From Pseudoponticoccus marisrubri (GTDB lineage Bacteria > Pseudomonadota > Alphaproteobacteria > Rhodobacterales > Rhodobacteraceae): a DNA stretch of 64,000 bases. The notes beneath the pieces were generated by a model. The model searched no databases and was not told where the DNA came from. It saw nothing but the letters and a program-made list of their open reading frames with translations. Every line of letters begins with the position of its first letter. The first letter of the stretch is position 1. Where the stretch lies: the NCBI RefSeq assembly GCF_001482405.1, contig NZ_LPXO01000016.1, forward strand, positions 1 to 64,000, read 5' to 3'. The translations under genes were made by a program, and so were the position numbers. Shown in pieces: positions 25,949-34,755 of this stretch.

Positions 25949-26803
25949 CTAAAGCCATTCGCCCTTGATCATCTGGCGATAGACGGCCGACAGCCAGTTG
26001 TCGCCGAAGACGCCGGGCTCTAGACCCTGCCCTGTCAGCAGCCGGTAGCTGTCCTCGTACCACTCGGTTGAGCGGTAGTTGTAGCCGAGGATCGCCGCCG
26101 CGGTCCGCGCCTCGTCGGTCAGGCCCAGCGACAGGTAGGATTCGACCAGCCGATGCAGCGCCTCGGGCGTGTGGGTGGTGGTCTGGAAATCCTCGACCAC
26201 GACGCGGAAGCGGTTGATCGCCGCGGCGAAATGATCGCGCTTGAGGTAGTAACGGCCGATCTCCATCTCCTTGCCGGCAAGGTGATCGAAGGCGAGGTCG
26301 AATTTCAGGATGGCCGAGCGGGCATATTCGCTGTCGGGATAGCGCTCGATCACGGTGCGCAACGCCTGCAGCGCCTGAAAGGTCAGGCCCTGGTCGCGCC
26401 CCACCAGCTCGATCTGGTCGTAATAGCTGAGCGCCAGCAGGTATTGCGCATAGGCCGCGTCGTCATCAGCGGGGTAGAAATCGATGAACCGCTGCGCCGC
26501 CGAGCGCGCGTTCACGTAATCCTTGTCCTGGTGATAGGCGAAGGCCTGCATGATCAGCGCGCGTTTGGCCCAGTCCGAATAGGGATAGAGCCGCTCGACC
26601 TCGCCGAAATAGAACGCCGCATCCTCGGCGTCGTTCTCGTCCAGCTCGTACTCGCCGCGTTCGAAGATCTGCTTGGCGGTGAAGGCCTCCAGCGGCGCGC
26701 CGCCCGGCCCCACATCCTTGCGCTCCAGCTCGCCGCAGCCGGCAAGGCCCAGCGCAGCCAAGGCCGCCGCGATCGTCAAAACCCGAGATCCGCCCCCTGC
26801 CAT
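25949..26803 (-). CDS. bamD: Outer-membrane assembly lipoprotein BamD (ComL)
   Basis: This 284-residue lipoprotein has signal and lipobox LTIAAALAALGLAGC, giving a lipidated Cys near residue 25, followed by five TPR-like repeats (TAKQIFERGEYELDENDAED, YPYSDWAKRALIMQAFAYH and so on). BamD is the essential partner of BamA in folding beta-barrel proteins into the outer membrane. The ATG at 26803 is chosen because it gives a compact lipoprotein signal; the frame also opens 12 codons earlier. It follows lpxC by 113 bp, so outer-membrane lipid and protein assembly genes are together. Confidence 0.95.
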   Translation of the reverse strand: MAGGGSRVLTIAAALAALGLAGCGELERKDVGPGGAPLEAFTAKQIFERGEYELDENDAEDAAFYFGEVERLYPYSDWAKRALIMQAFAYHQDKDYVNARSAAQRFIDFYPADDDAAYAQYLLALSYYDQIELVGRDQGLTFQALQALRTVIERYPDSEYARSAILKFDLAFDHLAGKEMEIGRYYLKRDHFAAAINRFRVVVEDFQTTTHTPEALHRLVESYLSLGLTDEARTAAAILGYNYRSTEWYEDSYRLLTGQGLEPGVFGDNWLSAVYRQMIKGEWL

Positions 26804-26916
26804 GCTCAAACCCTCTGCTCTCCTGCGCCGCGTTGGCATGGGTCTAGCACAGAAAATTCCGGGGCAAAATGTCTTAACACGGGTTTTATCGGCGCGGTTG
26901 CGCCCATCCTTCCGGC

Positions 26917-27837
26917 TCAGGCGACCGCCGGGATCTCGTGCCGGCCCACGCCCCAGCCGGGCAGCCGGGCGGCGCGGGATTCGTCACACAGAACAACACG
27001 GTAGGCGTCGGGCGTGGCAAAGAGCGCATGCAGCAGCGCGTTGGTCATGGCGTGGCCCGCCTTGTGCCCCTCGTAGAGCCCGAGGATCGGGCCACCGGCC
27101 AGCGCGAGGTCCCCCAGCGCGTCGAGCATCTTGTGGCGCACCGCCTCGTCGGCATGGCGCAGCCCGCCCGGGCTCAGCACCTGGTCACCCTCGACCACGA
27201 CGGCATTCTCGTAGGTGCCGCCAAGCGCCTTGCCGGCGGCGCGCATCGCCTCGACATCGCGGGCGCGGCAGAAGGTCCGGCTGTCGCAGAGCTCACGCAC
27301 GAAGGCACCGTTGGCAAGGTCCAGAACCTTGTCCTGCCTGCCGATCGCGGCATCGTCGAAATCGATGTGAAAGGCCATCTGCGTGCCCGACGCGGGCGAC
27401 AGGCGGGCCCAGCCCCCGGAGGTGTGCACCGAGACGGGGGTCACCACCTCGATCGCGCGCACCGGCGCCTCGAGCTGGCGCACGCCGCGGGACAGGATGC
27501 CGCGCACGAAGGGCGCGCTGGAGCCGTCGAGGATCGGGCATTCCGGGCCGTCCACCTCGATCAGGGCGTTGTGCACGCCGCAGCCGGCCAGCGCGGCCAT
27601 GACATGTTCGATGGTCGAGACGGAGACGCCCGCGCGGTTGCGGATCAGCGTGCAGAGCGGCGAGGTCTCGACCGCGTCCCAGCGGGCCGGCACCATGCGG
27701 TCGCCCAGGGCGATGTCCACGCGTTTGAACCAGACGCCGTGTTCGGCCCCGGCCGGGCGGATGGTCAGCCGGACCGGGCGGCCCGAGTGAAGGCCGGTGC
27801 CATGAAAGGTGATCGCCGAGCGAATGGTGGTCTGCAT
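26917..27837 (-). CDS. lpxC: UDP-3-O-acyl-N-acetylglucosamine deacetylase
   Basis: This 306-residue zinc amidase catalyses the committed step of lipid A synthesis. Conserved parts are the start TTIRSAITFHGTGLHSGRPV, the zinc His in STIEHVMAALAGCGVHNALIEVDGPE (shown in two overlapping pieces), DGSSAPFV, the HKMLDALGDLALAGGPI segment with zinc ligands, and EGHKAGHAMTN with the catalytic His. The ATG at 27837 is preceded by AAGGGG and gives the family N-terminus. It lies 360 bp downstream of ftsZ, beyond an apparent terminator, so it probably has its own promoter. Confidence 0.97.
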   Translation of the reverse strand: MQTTIRSAITFHGTGLHSGRPVRLTIRPAGAEHGVWFKRVDIALGDRMVPARWDAVETSPLCTLIRNRAGVSVSTIEHVMAALAGCGVHNALIEVDGPECPILDGSSAPFVRGILSRGVRQLEAPVRAIEVVTPVSVHTSGGWARLSPASGTQMAFHIDFDDAAIGRQDKVLDLANGAFVRELCDSRTFCRARDVEAMRAAGKALGGTYENAVVVEGDQVLSPGGLRHADEAVRHKMLDALGDLALAGGPILGLYEGHKAGHAMTNALLHALFATPDAYRVVLCDESRAARLPGWGVGRHEIPAVA

Positions 27838-28139
27838 GGGTTGCCCCTTCTGTCTGCCACGTCTCATCCTGCCGCGCGTGGTCTTGGGAGTGCAGTAAGG
27901 GATGCGGGCCCGATCGCTCAAATCAAAGTTTGCAACGTCCTGAAACACGCCACCCGGCGATTCGGCGGCAACCCGCGCACCCCCCGAAGATGCCCCGCAA
28001 CCCACTGTTCCAGAAGAGGAAAATCGCGCTGCAAACGTACCCGGAAATCCCGGCGCCACGGCCCGATTGTCACGAAAGCTGCGCCACGCTGTCATCTTTC
28101 GTCATCGATGTGAGCGGAGCTGCAACAGGCCCTCACAGC
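27838..28139. other. lpxC upstream region, no gene seen
   Basis: This stretch between the ftsZ terminator and lpxC contains no supportable ORF. It must hold the lpxC promoter. I see TTGCAA and TTGATT hexamers on the minus strand near 27920-27935 but no convincing -10 at the right distance. No repeat or riboswitch-like structure was recognised. Confidence 0.4.
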
Positions 28140-28171
28140 AAAAGGGCGCGCCTTCCTGCGAAGACGCGCCC
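28140..28171 (-). terminator. Intrinsic terminator of ftsZ
   Basis: On the minus strand a 12-bp G+C-rich stem with one C-A mismatch (28171-28160 against 28155-28144) closes on a 4-base loop and is followed directly by TTTT (28143-28140). It begins 26 bases after the ftsZ stop. This is the best classical terminator in the window and separates ftsZ from lpxC. Confidence 0.75.
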
Positions 28172-28197
28172 CTTGTCGGGATCACTGGATGGGCCGA

Positions 28198-29841
28198 TCA
28201 GTTCGCCTGGCGGCGCAGGAAGGCCGGGATCTCGATGCGCTCGGCATCGGGGTCGTTCTGGCTGTCCTCGACCGGGGCCGGGCGCTGCTGCGACTGCACC
28301 GGCGGGGCAGTGCGGCGCGACGGCGCCTGCTGGGCGTCACCGCCCGAGCCATGGCCGGTCATGCGACCGATCAGCGTGTTCATGCTGAACAGCTTCTCGG
28401 AGCGCTGCGCCTGCGGCTGCTGTTGCGGCTGGGCCTGCGGCTGCTGCTGCTGCGCCTCGCGGGTGCGGGCCGCGGCAGTCTTCAACCGGTCGATCGCTTC
28501 CTGGCTGGGGGTGCCCGGCGTGCCGCGGGTGGGCACCACGAAGTCGGCCGGGTCGGCCTCGATCGTGTCGGGCGCGGGGCGGAACTCGCTCGCGGCGGGC
28601 TGGTAGACCGGCGCCGGCAGGCCGTCATCGTCATTCACCCGCTCTTCGAAGATGTGCTCCATCTCGTCCTCGGCCGCGGCGCGCTCGGCATCCATGCTCT
28701 CGAAGAGCGAGGGCTCCTCGACCGCGTGGGGCTGGGCTTCGGCGGCGACGGGCTGCGGGGCCGGCTCGGGCTGCGGCGCCGGTGTCGCGGCCGTCGGGGT
28801 CGGCTCGGGCACGGTCTGCGGCTGCAGCGGCTGGCGCATGCTGCGACGCGGCACGGGCACTTCGCCCACATTGTCGCTGGCATCGATGCCGGTGGCGACG
28901 ACCGAGACCCGCATCATGCCGGCCATGCCGTCATCCAGCGTGCTGCCGACGATGATGTTGGCATCGGCATCCACCTCTTCGCGGATGCGGTTGGCCGCCT
29001 CGTCGAGCTCGAACAGGGTCAGGTCGTGGCCGCCGGTGATGTTGATCAGCACGCCCTTGGCGCCCTTCAGGCTGATCTCGTCCAGCAGCGGGTTCGCTAT
29101 GGCCTTCTCGGCCGCCTGGATCGCGCGTTCCTCGCCCTCGGCCTCGCCGGTGCCCATCATCGCCTTGCCCATCTCGTCCATCACGGCGCGCACGTCCGCG
29201 AAGTCGAGGTTGATCAGGCCGGGCCGCACCATCAGGTCGGTCACGCCCTTCACGCCCTGGTAGAGCACGTCATCGGCCAGGCTGAACGCCTCGGTGAAGG
29301 TGGTCTTCTCGTTGGCAAGGCGGAACAGGTTCTGGTTGGGGATGATGATCAGCGTGTCGACCACCTTCTGCAGGTGCTCGACCCCGTCCTCGGCCTGCTT
29401 CATCCGCTTGGCGCCCTCGAACTGGAAGGGCTTGGTCACGACACCGACGGTCAGCACGCCCAGCTCGCGCGCGGCCTGCGCGATGATCGGCGCGGCGCCG
29501 GTCCCGGTGCCGCCGCCCATGCCGGCGGTGATGAAGCACATATGCGCACCGGCCAGGTGATCGACGATCTGCTCGATGCTCTCCTCTGCGGCGGCGGCGC
29601 CCACGGTGGCCCGCGCCCCGGCGCCCAGCCCCTCGGTCACCTTGACGCCCAGCTGCACGCGGCTGTTCGAGCGGCTCTGCTGCAGCGCCTGCGCATCGGT
29701 GTTGGCGACGACGAAATCGACGCCATCCAGCTGCTTCTCGATCATGTTGTTGACGGCGTTGCCGCCGGCCCCGCCCACGCCGAATACCGTGATACGCGGC
29801 TTCAACTCGTCCTGACCGGGCATGGATAGGTTCAATGTCAT
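28198..29841 (-). CDS. ftsZ: Cell division protein FtsZ
   Basis: This 547-residue tubulin homologue polymerises into the Z-ring. GTPase signatures are [20 protein letters not shown] near residue 17, the tubulin loop [15 protein letters not shown] near residue 107 and [20 protein letters not shown]. The fold ends near residue 330. A long linker of about 200 residues follows, rich in Pro, Gln, Ala and Glu, with a Gln/Pro run near residue 475. The C-terminal peptide [14 protein letters not shown] would bind FtsA and other partners. It is longer than E. coli FtsZ (383) but long linkers are usual in alphaproteobacteria. The 377-bp gap upstream has its own inverted repeat. Confidence 0.98.
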   Translation of the reverse strand: MTLNLSMPGQDELKPRITVFGVGGAGGNAVNNMIEKQLDGVDFVVANTDAQALQQSRSNSRVQLGVKVTEGLGAGARATVGAAAAEESIEQIVDHLAGAHMCFITAGMGGGTGTGAAPIIAQAARELGVLTVGVVTKPFQFEGAKRMKQAEDGVEHLQKVVDTLIIIPNQNLFRLANEKTTFTEAFSLADDVLYQGVKGVTDLMVRPGLINLDFADVRAVMDEMGKAMMGTGEAEGEERAIQAAEKAIANPLLDEISLKGAKGVLINITGGHDLTLFELDEAANRIREEVDADANIIVGSTLDDGMAGMMRVSVVATGIDASDNVGEVPVPRRSMRQPLQPQTVPEPTPTAATPAPQPEPAPQPVAAEAQPHAVEEPSLFESMDAERAAAEDEMEHIFEERVNDDDGLPAPVYQPAASEFRPAPDTIEADPADFVVPTRGTPGTPSQEAIDRLKTAAARTREAQQQQPQAQPQQQPQAQRSEKLFSMNTLIGRMTGHGSGGDAQQAPSRRTAPPVQSQQRPAPVEDSQNDPDAERIEIPAFLRRQAN

Positions 29842-30218
29842 GTGTCTGTCCGCCTGTGTTCTTTGGCCACTTCCAGGCCTGTGCTCCGCCTGTTCCCGCC
29901 CACCTTATCGCTTGACAGGCGGCGCGTCACGCGAAAATCGGCAGATTTCTACCAAATCTGCCACATTTCGGGCGCATTTCCGCGGGATTTCGCCGGCTCG
30001 TCTAGATCCGGTAGGCTGGGCGCAAGACGACACCAGACACGGGGCCGGCACAGGGGCCCCGCGAGGGATCGGTGCTTCGATTTTCAGGGAGCCTGCCCGA
30101 CATCCCTCACGGCCTCTGACGGGCCTGTTGGCGTTTTGTTAACAGGTTTATCCCCGCCCGTCACGCGGGAATTTCGGCCCTGGCGCGACGGAACGGCTGC
30201 CCCGCCAGGGCCGTGACC
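29842..30218. promoter_or_regulatory. ftsZ upstream region with an inverted repeat
   Basis: This gap of 377 bp between the RTX gene and ftsZ contains no supported gene. It has a perfect inverted repeat, GGCAGATTT (29940-29948) and AAATCTGCC (29954-29962), around CTACC. There is also a looser CCTGTT/AACAGG pair near 30124-30146. The ftsZ promoter should be here, since ftsZ is cut off from ftsA by the RTX gene. TTAA-N7-TTAA (CtrA) was looked for and not found. Confidence 0.5.
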
Positions 30219-31124
30219 CTAGCTGATCAGCAGGTCGAACAGGCTGTCCACCCCGGCCAGGTACAGCACGTCGCCATCGCCGAAATCCATCCGCAGCCCG
30301 CTGAAGACCTCGCCGCCCGGTGCCACCATCTGGCCATGCGCAAGGCTGTCCAGCACCATGCCGGCGCCCAGCTCGATCACGTCGAGATCGGCCTCGTAAT
30401 CCCAGATCACGTCGCGCCCCGAGCCGGTGCCGAAGACGAAGCGGTCCTCGACCCCGTCCGCGCCGCCCGACAGCGAGTCGTCGCCCGCCCCGCCATCCAG
30501 CGTGTCGCGCCCGGTGCCCCCGTTCAGCACGTCATTCTCGGCCCCGGGATAGAGCGCGTCCGAGCCGAAGAGCAGGTCATCCCCTGCCCCGCCATTGACC
30601 GTGTCATCGCCCTGCCCGCCATAGGCGGTGTCATCGCCGACATCGCCGTTCACCACATCCGCGCCCCACTGCCCGTGCAGCAGGTCATCGCCTTCGCCGC
30701 CATGCACCGTGTCCTCGCCCTGCCCGGCCCAGACCGAATCCCGGCCCGCATCGCCGAAGAGCAGATCGTCGAAGCCGAAGCTCGCGTCATCTCCGGTCCA
30801 GTCGCCGATGATCCAGTCGGCCCCGTCGCCGCCGCGCACCGTGTCCGAGCCGTCCCCGGCATAAAGCACGTCATCCGCCGTGCCGCCGGTCAGCAGGTCG
30901 TTGCCAGTCTCGCCGTCCAGCGTGTCCTGCCCCGCCCCGCCATGCAGCGTGTCGTGGTTGTCGCCGCCATAGGCGCGGTCATTGCCGTAGCCGCCCGAGA
31001 AATACTCGCGCAGCGCGCTGCCCTCGAAGCGATCGGCAAAAGGCGTGCCGAAATCATAGACATCCCCCGGCAGGGTGATGACCGGCGGGTTGAACGTGTA
31101 AGTCGGCTGCAGAAAATCGAACAT
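30219..31124 (-). CDS. RTX (hemolysin-type calcium-binding repeat) protein
   Basis: This 301-residue acidic protein has tandem nonapeptide repeats of the form GGxGxDxhx from about residue 45 to 225 (for example GGAGQDTLDGETGNDLLTGG and GGEGDDLLHGQWGADVVNGD), which fold into a calcium-binding beta-roll. It has no Sec signal. The C-terminal 75 residues (DRFVFGTGSGRDVIWDYEADLD onward) look like the usual RTX C-terminal module, expected to hold a type I secretion signal. No catalytic domain and no type I transporter is nearby. It has a good ribosome site (AAGGAG). Its position between ftsA and ftsZ is unusual and is a finding. Confidence 0.88.
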   Translation of the reverse strand: MFDFLQPTYTFNPPVITLPGDVYDFGTPFADRFEGSALREYFSGGYGNDRAYGGDNHDTLHGGAGQDTLDGETGNDLLTGGTADDVLYAGDGSDTVRGGDGADWIIGDWTGDDASFGFDDLLFGDAGRDSVWAGQGEDTVHGGEGDDLLHGQWGADVVNGDVGDDTAYGGQGDDTVNGGAGDDLLFGSDALYPGAENDVLNGGTGRDTLDGGAGDDSLSGGADGVEDRFVFGTGSGRDVIWDYEADLDVIELGAGMVLDSLAHGQMVAPGGEVFSGLRMDFGDGDVLYLAGVDSLFDLLIS

Positions 31125-31290
31125 GTCGGAACTCCTTGTGCACCAGAAACCGTGACATCAGGCAGGCTGTCACAGCCTCACGTTGCAGGTCATTGGCGGA
31201 ATTCCTGACGGAGGTTTTCCCGACCTTGCCCGGCACCCGGCCGGGCCGGGCCCGCCGCAGCAGGTCAGTTCGATCGGGCCGCGGCGCGCC

Positions 31291-32619
31291 TTACCAGTTG
31301 TCGCGGAACCACTGCACCGCGCGCTTGAAGCCGCGCCCCGACAGCCGGTCCGAGGGGATCTCGAAATCCCACCACTCGTCCTGCGGATGCGCGGCGAACA
31401 GGCACAGCCCCACGCAGGAGGCAAAGCCCGGCCCGGTCGCCGCCTGCGGCAGCCCGTGCACGCGCAACGGCCGACCCAGCCGGACCTGCTGTCCCAGGAT
31501 CTTGCTGGCCAGCCCGTCCAGCCCCGGGATCTGGCTGGCGCCGCCGGTCAGCACGATCTGCTGGCTGGGCAGGTGGTCGAACCCGGCCGCGTCCAGCCGC
31601 GCGCGCACCTCCTCGAGGATCTCCTCGACCCGCGGGCGCATGATGCCGATCAGCTCGGCGCGGCTGACCGTGCGGCGGTCATGTTCCCAGTCGCCGGTCT
31701 CGCCCCCGGTCTCGATCATCTCGCGGTCGTCCATGCCGGTGGCCACCACCCCGCCATAGAAGGTCTTGATCCGCTCGGCCGTGGCCATGGGCACCTGCAA
31801 CCCCATCGAGATGTCGCTGGTCACGTGATCGCCGCCCATGCGCACCGCATCGGCATAGATCATGTGCTTCTTGATGAAGATCGACACGCCGGTCGCCCCG
31901 CCGCCCATGTCGATGCAGGCCGCGCCCAGCTCCTGCTCGTCCTCGACCAGTGCCGAGATCCCCGAGACATAGGCGGACGAGGCCAGCCCCGCCAGTTCCA
32001 GGTCGCAGCGCTTGACGCAATGGGCAAGGTTCTGGATCGCCTGCGCATCCACCGTCAGCATGTGCATGTCCGTGGACAGCTCGTTGCCGATCTGGCCGCG
32101 CGGATCGATCAGCCCCGAGCGGTGATCCAGCGCGAAATTCACCGGCTGGGCATGTAGCACCTCGCGGCCATGGCCGAAATCGGGCACCTCGCATTCCGAC
32201 AGCACGCGCGCCACGTCCTGCTCGTCCACCGTCATGCCCATGACGTCCACCGTGCCGTCCAGCCCGTAGCTGCGCGGCCCCGCGCCCGAGAAACAGGCGA
32301 TCACGTGGTCGACCCGGATCCCGGCCATCTTCTGCGCCGCCTGCACCGCGGTGCGGATCGCCCGCTCGGTCTCGGACATGGAGTGGATCTCGCCAAAGCG
32401 CACCCCGCGCGACCGCGTGGTCGCCGCGCCGATCACGCGAAAGCCCGACTGCCCCGCCAGCGAGCCGATGCCGTCCTCGAGCGGCTCCGAGCCGTCGAAG
32501 CGCAGCACGAGACAGGCGATCTTGGACGATCCCACGTCCAGCACCGCGATCACCCCGCGCTGCATCGCCGCCCGGCGCATGTTGCGCATTGCCCTCTGGG
32601 ATTCGTAGAGCTCGATCAT
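31291..32619 (-). CDS. ftsA: Cell division protein FtsA
   Basis: This 442-residue actin-fold protein anchors FtsZ to the membrane. ATP-binding motifs are VIAVLDVGSSKIACLVLRF near residue 23 (phosphate 1), ACIDMGGGATGVSIFIKKH (phosphate 2) and IVLTGGASQIPGLDGLASKI (adenosine). A 1C subdomain follows the first motif. The C-terminus ends RGFKRAVQWFRDNW, an amphipathic membrane-targeting helix. It starts six bases after the ftsQ stop. The FtsZ gene would normally follow at once; here an RTX gene intervenes. Confidence 0.97.
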   Translation of the reverse strand: MIELYESQRAMRNMRRAAMQRGVIAVLDVGSSKIACLVLRFDGSEPLEDGIGSLAGQSGFRVIGAATTRSRGVRFGEIHSMSETERAIRTAVQAAQKMAGIRVDHVIACFSGAGPRSYGLDGTVDVMGMTVDEQDVARVLSECEVPDFGHGREVLHAQPVNFALDHRSGLIDPRGQIGNELSTDMHMLTVDAQAIQNLAHCVKRCDLELAGLASSAYVSGISALVEDEQELGAACIDMGGGATGVSIFIKKHMIYADAVRMGGDHVTSDISMGLQVPMATAERIKTFYGGVVATGMDDREMIETGGETGDWEHDRRTVSRAELIGIMRPRVEEILEEVRARLDAAGFDHLPSQQIVLTGGASQIPGLDGLASKILGQQVRLGRPLRVHGLPQAATGPGFASCVGLCLFAAHPQDEWWDFEIPSDRLSGRGFKRAVQWFRDNW

Positions 32620-32625
32620 GTCCGT

Positions 32626-33525
32626 TCAGTCCCCACCAGCCTCAATCGCCTTGATCCGCCACATCTCCTGCGTGGCTTTCTCACTCATCCGTATGGTCGG
32701 ACGCCGCGGCAGGCGCAGGTCCACGACCAGCAGGTCGCGCGCCAGCATGTCCACCGCCTGGTCCATGGCGATGGCGCGCTCCAGCGCGCGCACCGCCCCC
32801 GTCTCGGGCAGCATCAGCCGCTGGCCGCGGTTCAGCACCACGTCCCAGCGCCGGCCGCCCATGCGCTCGAACCCGCGCAACCGGCCCCGGATCGGGCCAG
32901 TCACGGCATAAAGCGCCAGCGCCTCGTCCACCGCCTGCTCGGCCCCGGCCCCGGCGATCACCGGCAGCGCAGGATGCGCCGCCCGCGCCGCCGCCGCGCC
33001 GACCAGCACGCCGCTTTCGTCCAGCCGGAACAGCCCGTCCGCCCGGCGCCACAGCACTGCCGGCACGCGCTCGACCACGTCGATCTGCAACACCCCGCCC
33101 TGCCGGATGCGCAGCTCGGCCGATTTCACCGGGTTCAGCGCCACGACCTGCGCCTGCATCGCCGGCAGGTCCAGGTCGAACGAGCTGATCGGAAAACCGA
33201 TCGGCAGCAGCGCCCGGATCGCCTCGGACAGCTCCGCCGAGGCGCCGTCGATCGCCATCATCTTCACCTGGAATTCCGGCCGGCTTTCGACCGAGGCACG
33301 CAGATCCGCCACCATCAGGTTGAAGGCCTGCCGGTTCTCCTCGACCGACACCCAGGCCGAGGCGCCACCGAAACACAGCGCGAAGGGCAGGCCCACGCGC
33401 AAAGCAAAGCGGAAGACCGGCGTCAGCATCAGACGCTCGATGCGGTATTTCAGCCGCGAGGCGCTCGGATCCAGCCGCGCCATCTGCGGATCGGGCCGGG
33501 TCAGCGGCGGCTCCATCCGGCTCAT
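32626..33525 (-). CDS. ftsQ: Cell division protein FtsQ
   Basis: This 299-residue bitopic membrane protein is part of the FtsQLB divisome complex. It has a cytoplasmic N-terminus of about 45 residues and one membrane helix (FRFALRVGLPFALCFGGASA). A POTRA domain (IDGASAELSEAIRALLPIGF) and a beta domain (ERVPAVLWRRADGLFRLDESGVL) follow in the periplasm. The ATG at 33525 has GGAGGGG just upstream. The longer frame covers the conserved intergenic motif and is rejected. It is coupled to ftsA. Confidence 0.95.
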   Translation of the reverse strand: MSRMEPPLTRPDPQMARLDPSASRLKYRIERLMLTPVFRFALRVGLPFALCFGGASAWVSVEENRQAFNLMVADLRASVESRPEFQVKMMAIDGASAELSEAIRALLPIGFPISSFDLDLPAMQAQVVALNPVKSAELRIRQGGVLQIDVVERVPAVLWRRADGLFRLDESGVLVGAAAARAAHPALPVIAGAGAEQAVDEALALYAVTGPIRGRLRGFERMGGRRWDVVLNRGQRLMLPETGAVRALERAIAMDQAVDMLARDLLVVDLRLPRRPTIRMSEKATQEMWRIKAIEAGGD

Positions 33526-33550
33526 GCGCCCCTCCCCGGGACCACGCCCC

Positions 33551-33574
33551 GGCTTCTTCTCTTTCCAAATACTC
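33551..33574 (-). repeat. Conserved intergenic motif, copy 1 (GAGTATTT-GGAAAGA)
   Basis: The minus strand reads GAGTATTTGGAAAGAGAAG and then AAGCC, between ddl and ftsQ and about 25 bases before the ftsQ start. A second copy is at 36435-36462. From memory, very similar A-rich GAGTATTT...GGAAAGATGAAA elements are common between genes in Rhodobacteraceae genomes. The function is unknown to me. Confidence 0.55.
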
Positions 33575-33616
33575 CGGCCGCCGCCAGCCACGCGGCGCGG
33601 CGCGACGGGGAAGGCA

Positions 33617-34528
33617 TCACCGATCGCATGAGGCATCCTCCACCATCCACGCGCAGAACGCCCCGAAGCTCAGCCCGATCAGCCCCGCATGTTCCGGCGA
33701 CAGCGAGGTCGGCGTCATGCCCGGCTGCGTGTTGGTCTCCAGAAGCACCAGCCCGGCCGGACCCTTCGCCGCGTCCCAGCGGAAATCGGTGCGGCTCACC
33801 CCGCGGCAGCCCAGCGCCCGATGCGCGCGCAGCGCGAAATCCAGGCAGGCCGCCTCGATCGCTTCGGGCAGCTCGGCCGGGCAGATGTGGCGCGACCCGC
33901 CGGGCGTGTACTTGGCATCGTAATCGTACCAGCCCTCGGTCAGGATCTCGGTCACGCCCAGCGCCCGGTCGCCCATCACCGTCACGGTCAGCTCGCGCCC
34001 CGGCACGAAGGCCTCGACCATCACAAGGTCGGGCATCTCCGCGCCCAGCACGGGCGGTGCGCCGCCCGCCTCGACCAGGATGATCCCGACGGACGAGCCC
34101 TCGTTATAGGGTTTCACCACGTAGGGCGGCGCCATGACATGGCCCGCCGCCACCTCCGCGCGCGAGGCCAGCAGGCTCTCCGCCACCGGCAGCCCGGCCG
34201 TCTCGTAGACCTGCTTTGTGCGGATCTTGTCCATCGCCAGCGCAGAGGCCAGCACGCCGGAATGGGTATAGGGCAGGCGCAGCCATTCCAGCAGCCCCTG
34301 CACGCAGCCATCCTCGCCCCAGCGCCCGTGCAATGCGTTGAACACGACATCCGGTGACAGCGCGACCAGCCGCTGCGCCAGGTCGGCGCCCGCGTCCAGT
34401 TCCGTCACCTCATACCCTTCGTCCCTCAAAGCGGCGGCACATTCCCGCCCGGAAGAAAGCGACACCTCGCGCTCGGCCGAGGGTCCGCCCTTCAATACCG
34501 CCACTTTCGGGAGTGTCCTGCTCGACAT
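33617..34528 (-). CDS. ddl: D-alanine-D-alanine ligase
   Basis: This 303-residue ATP-grasp ligase makes D-Ala-D-Ala for the peptidoglycan stem. Signatures are [20 protein letters not shown] at the start, the [18 protein letters not shown] loop and [18 protein letters not shown] in the ATP-grasp core. [11 protein letters not shown] and the metal/nucleotide end [21 protein letters not shown] follow. The ATG at 34528 gives the family N-terminus; an alternative lies 11 codons upstream. It is the first gene after the CtrA-box gap and is followed by ftsQ. Confidence 0.96.
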   Translation of the reverse strand: MSSRTLPKVAVLKGGPSAEREVSLSSGRECAAALRDEGYEVTELDAGADLAQRLVALSPDVVFNALHGRWGEDGCVQGLLEWLRLPYTHSGVLASALAMDKIRTKQVYETAGLPVAESLLASRAEVAAGHVMAPPYVVKPYNEGSSVGIILVEAGGAPPVLGAEMPDLVMVEAFVPGRELTVTVMGDRALGVTEILTEGWYDYDAKYTPGGSRHICPAELPEAIEAACLDFALRAHRALGCRGVSRTDFRWDAAKGPAGLVLLETNTQPGMTPTSLSPEHAGLIGLSFGAFCAWMVEDASCDR

Positions 34529-34706
34529 CCCCAAAACCGCCTCGACTGCCCCGGGGGTCACGCCCCCCCGATTTCTCTCGCGGGATCGGTAACGCGCCCC
34601 GCGTGTGTACGGGCCCGCGCCAGCCGCTTCCGGCCCCGCGCGCCCAGTTCGTTGTTTCTGGTGACCTGCCCTAGGTCTGCCGCCGGGGCGTTTGCCGCCC
34701 TCGGAT

Positions 34707-34744
34707 GTATTATTGATGACCGGTTAAGGTTAACCGCGGGTTAA
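34707..34744 (-). promoter_or_regulatory. CtrA box (34730-34744) with adjoining promoter-like elements
   Basis: TTAA-N7-TTAA occurs at 34730-34744 (TTAACCGCGGGTTAA), a perfect match to the CtrA consensus of alphaproteobacteria. An extra TTAA lies at 34724-34727. Downstream on the minus strand is TAATAC (34712-34707), a plausible -10 located 15 bp from a TTAACC that could serve as -35. The site is 12 bases past the 3' end of murB and about 200 bp upstream of ddl, so it would control ddl-ftsQ-ftsA. Confidence 0.65.
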
Positions 34745-34755
34745 AGCCTGCCCGC

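Noticed and set aside
25949-26839. BamD start at 26839
   Set aside because: Twelve extra Arg-rich residues would be added in front of an already good lipoprotein signal. The ATG at 26803 fits the family better, though this is not certain.
29842-30218. CtrA box upstream of ftsZ
   Set aside because: Only single TTAA-type half-sites such as GTTAAC near 30139 occur. No TTAA-N7-TTAA was found.
32626-33636. Longer FtsQ reading frame starting at 33636
   Set aside because: The extension covers the conserved GAGTATTT intergenic motif and overlaps ddl. The ATG at 33525 has a strong ribosome site.
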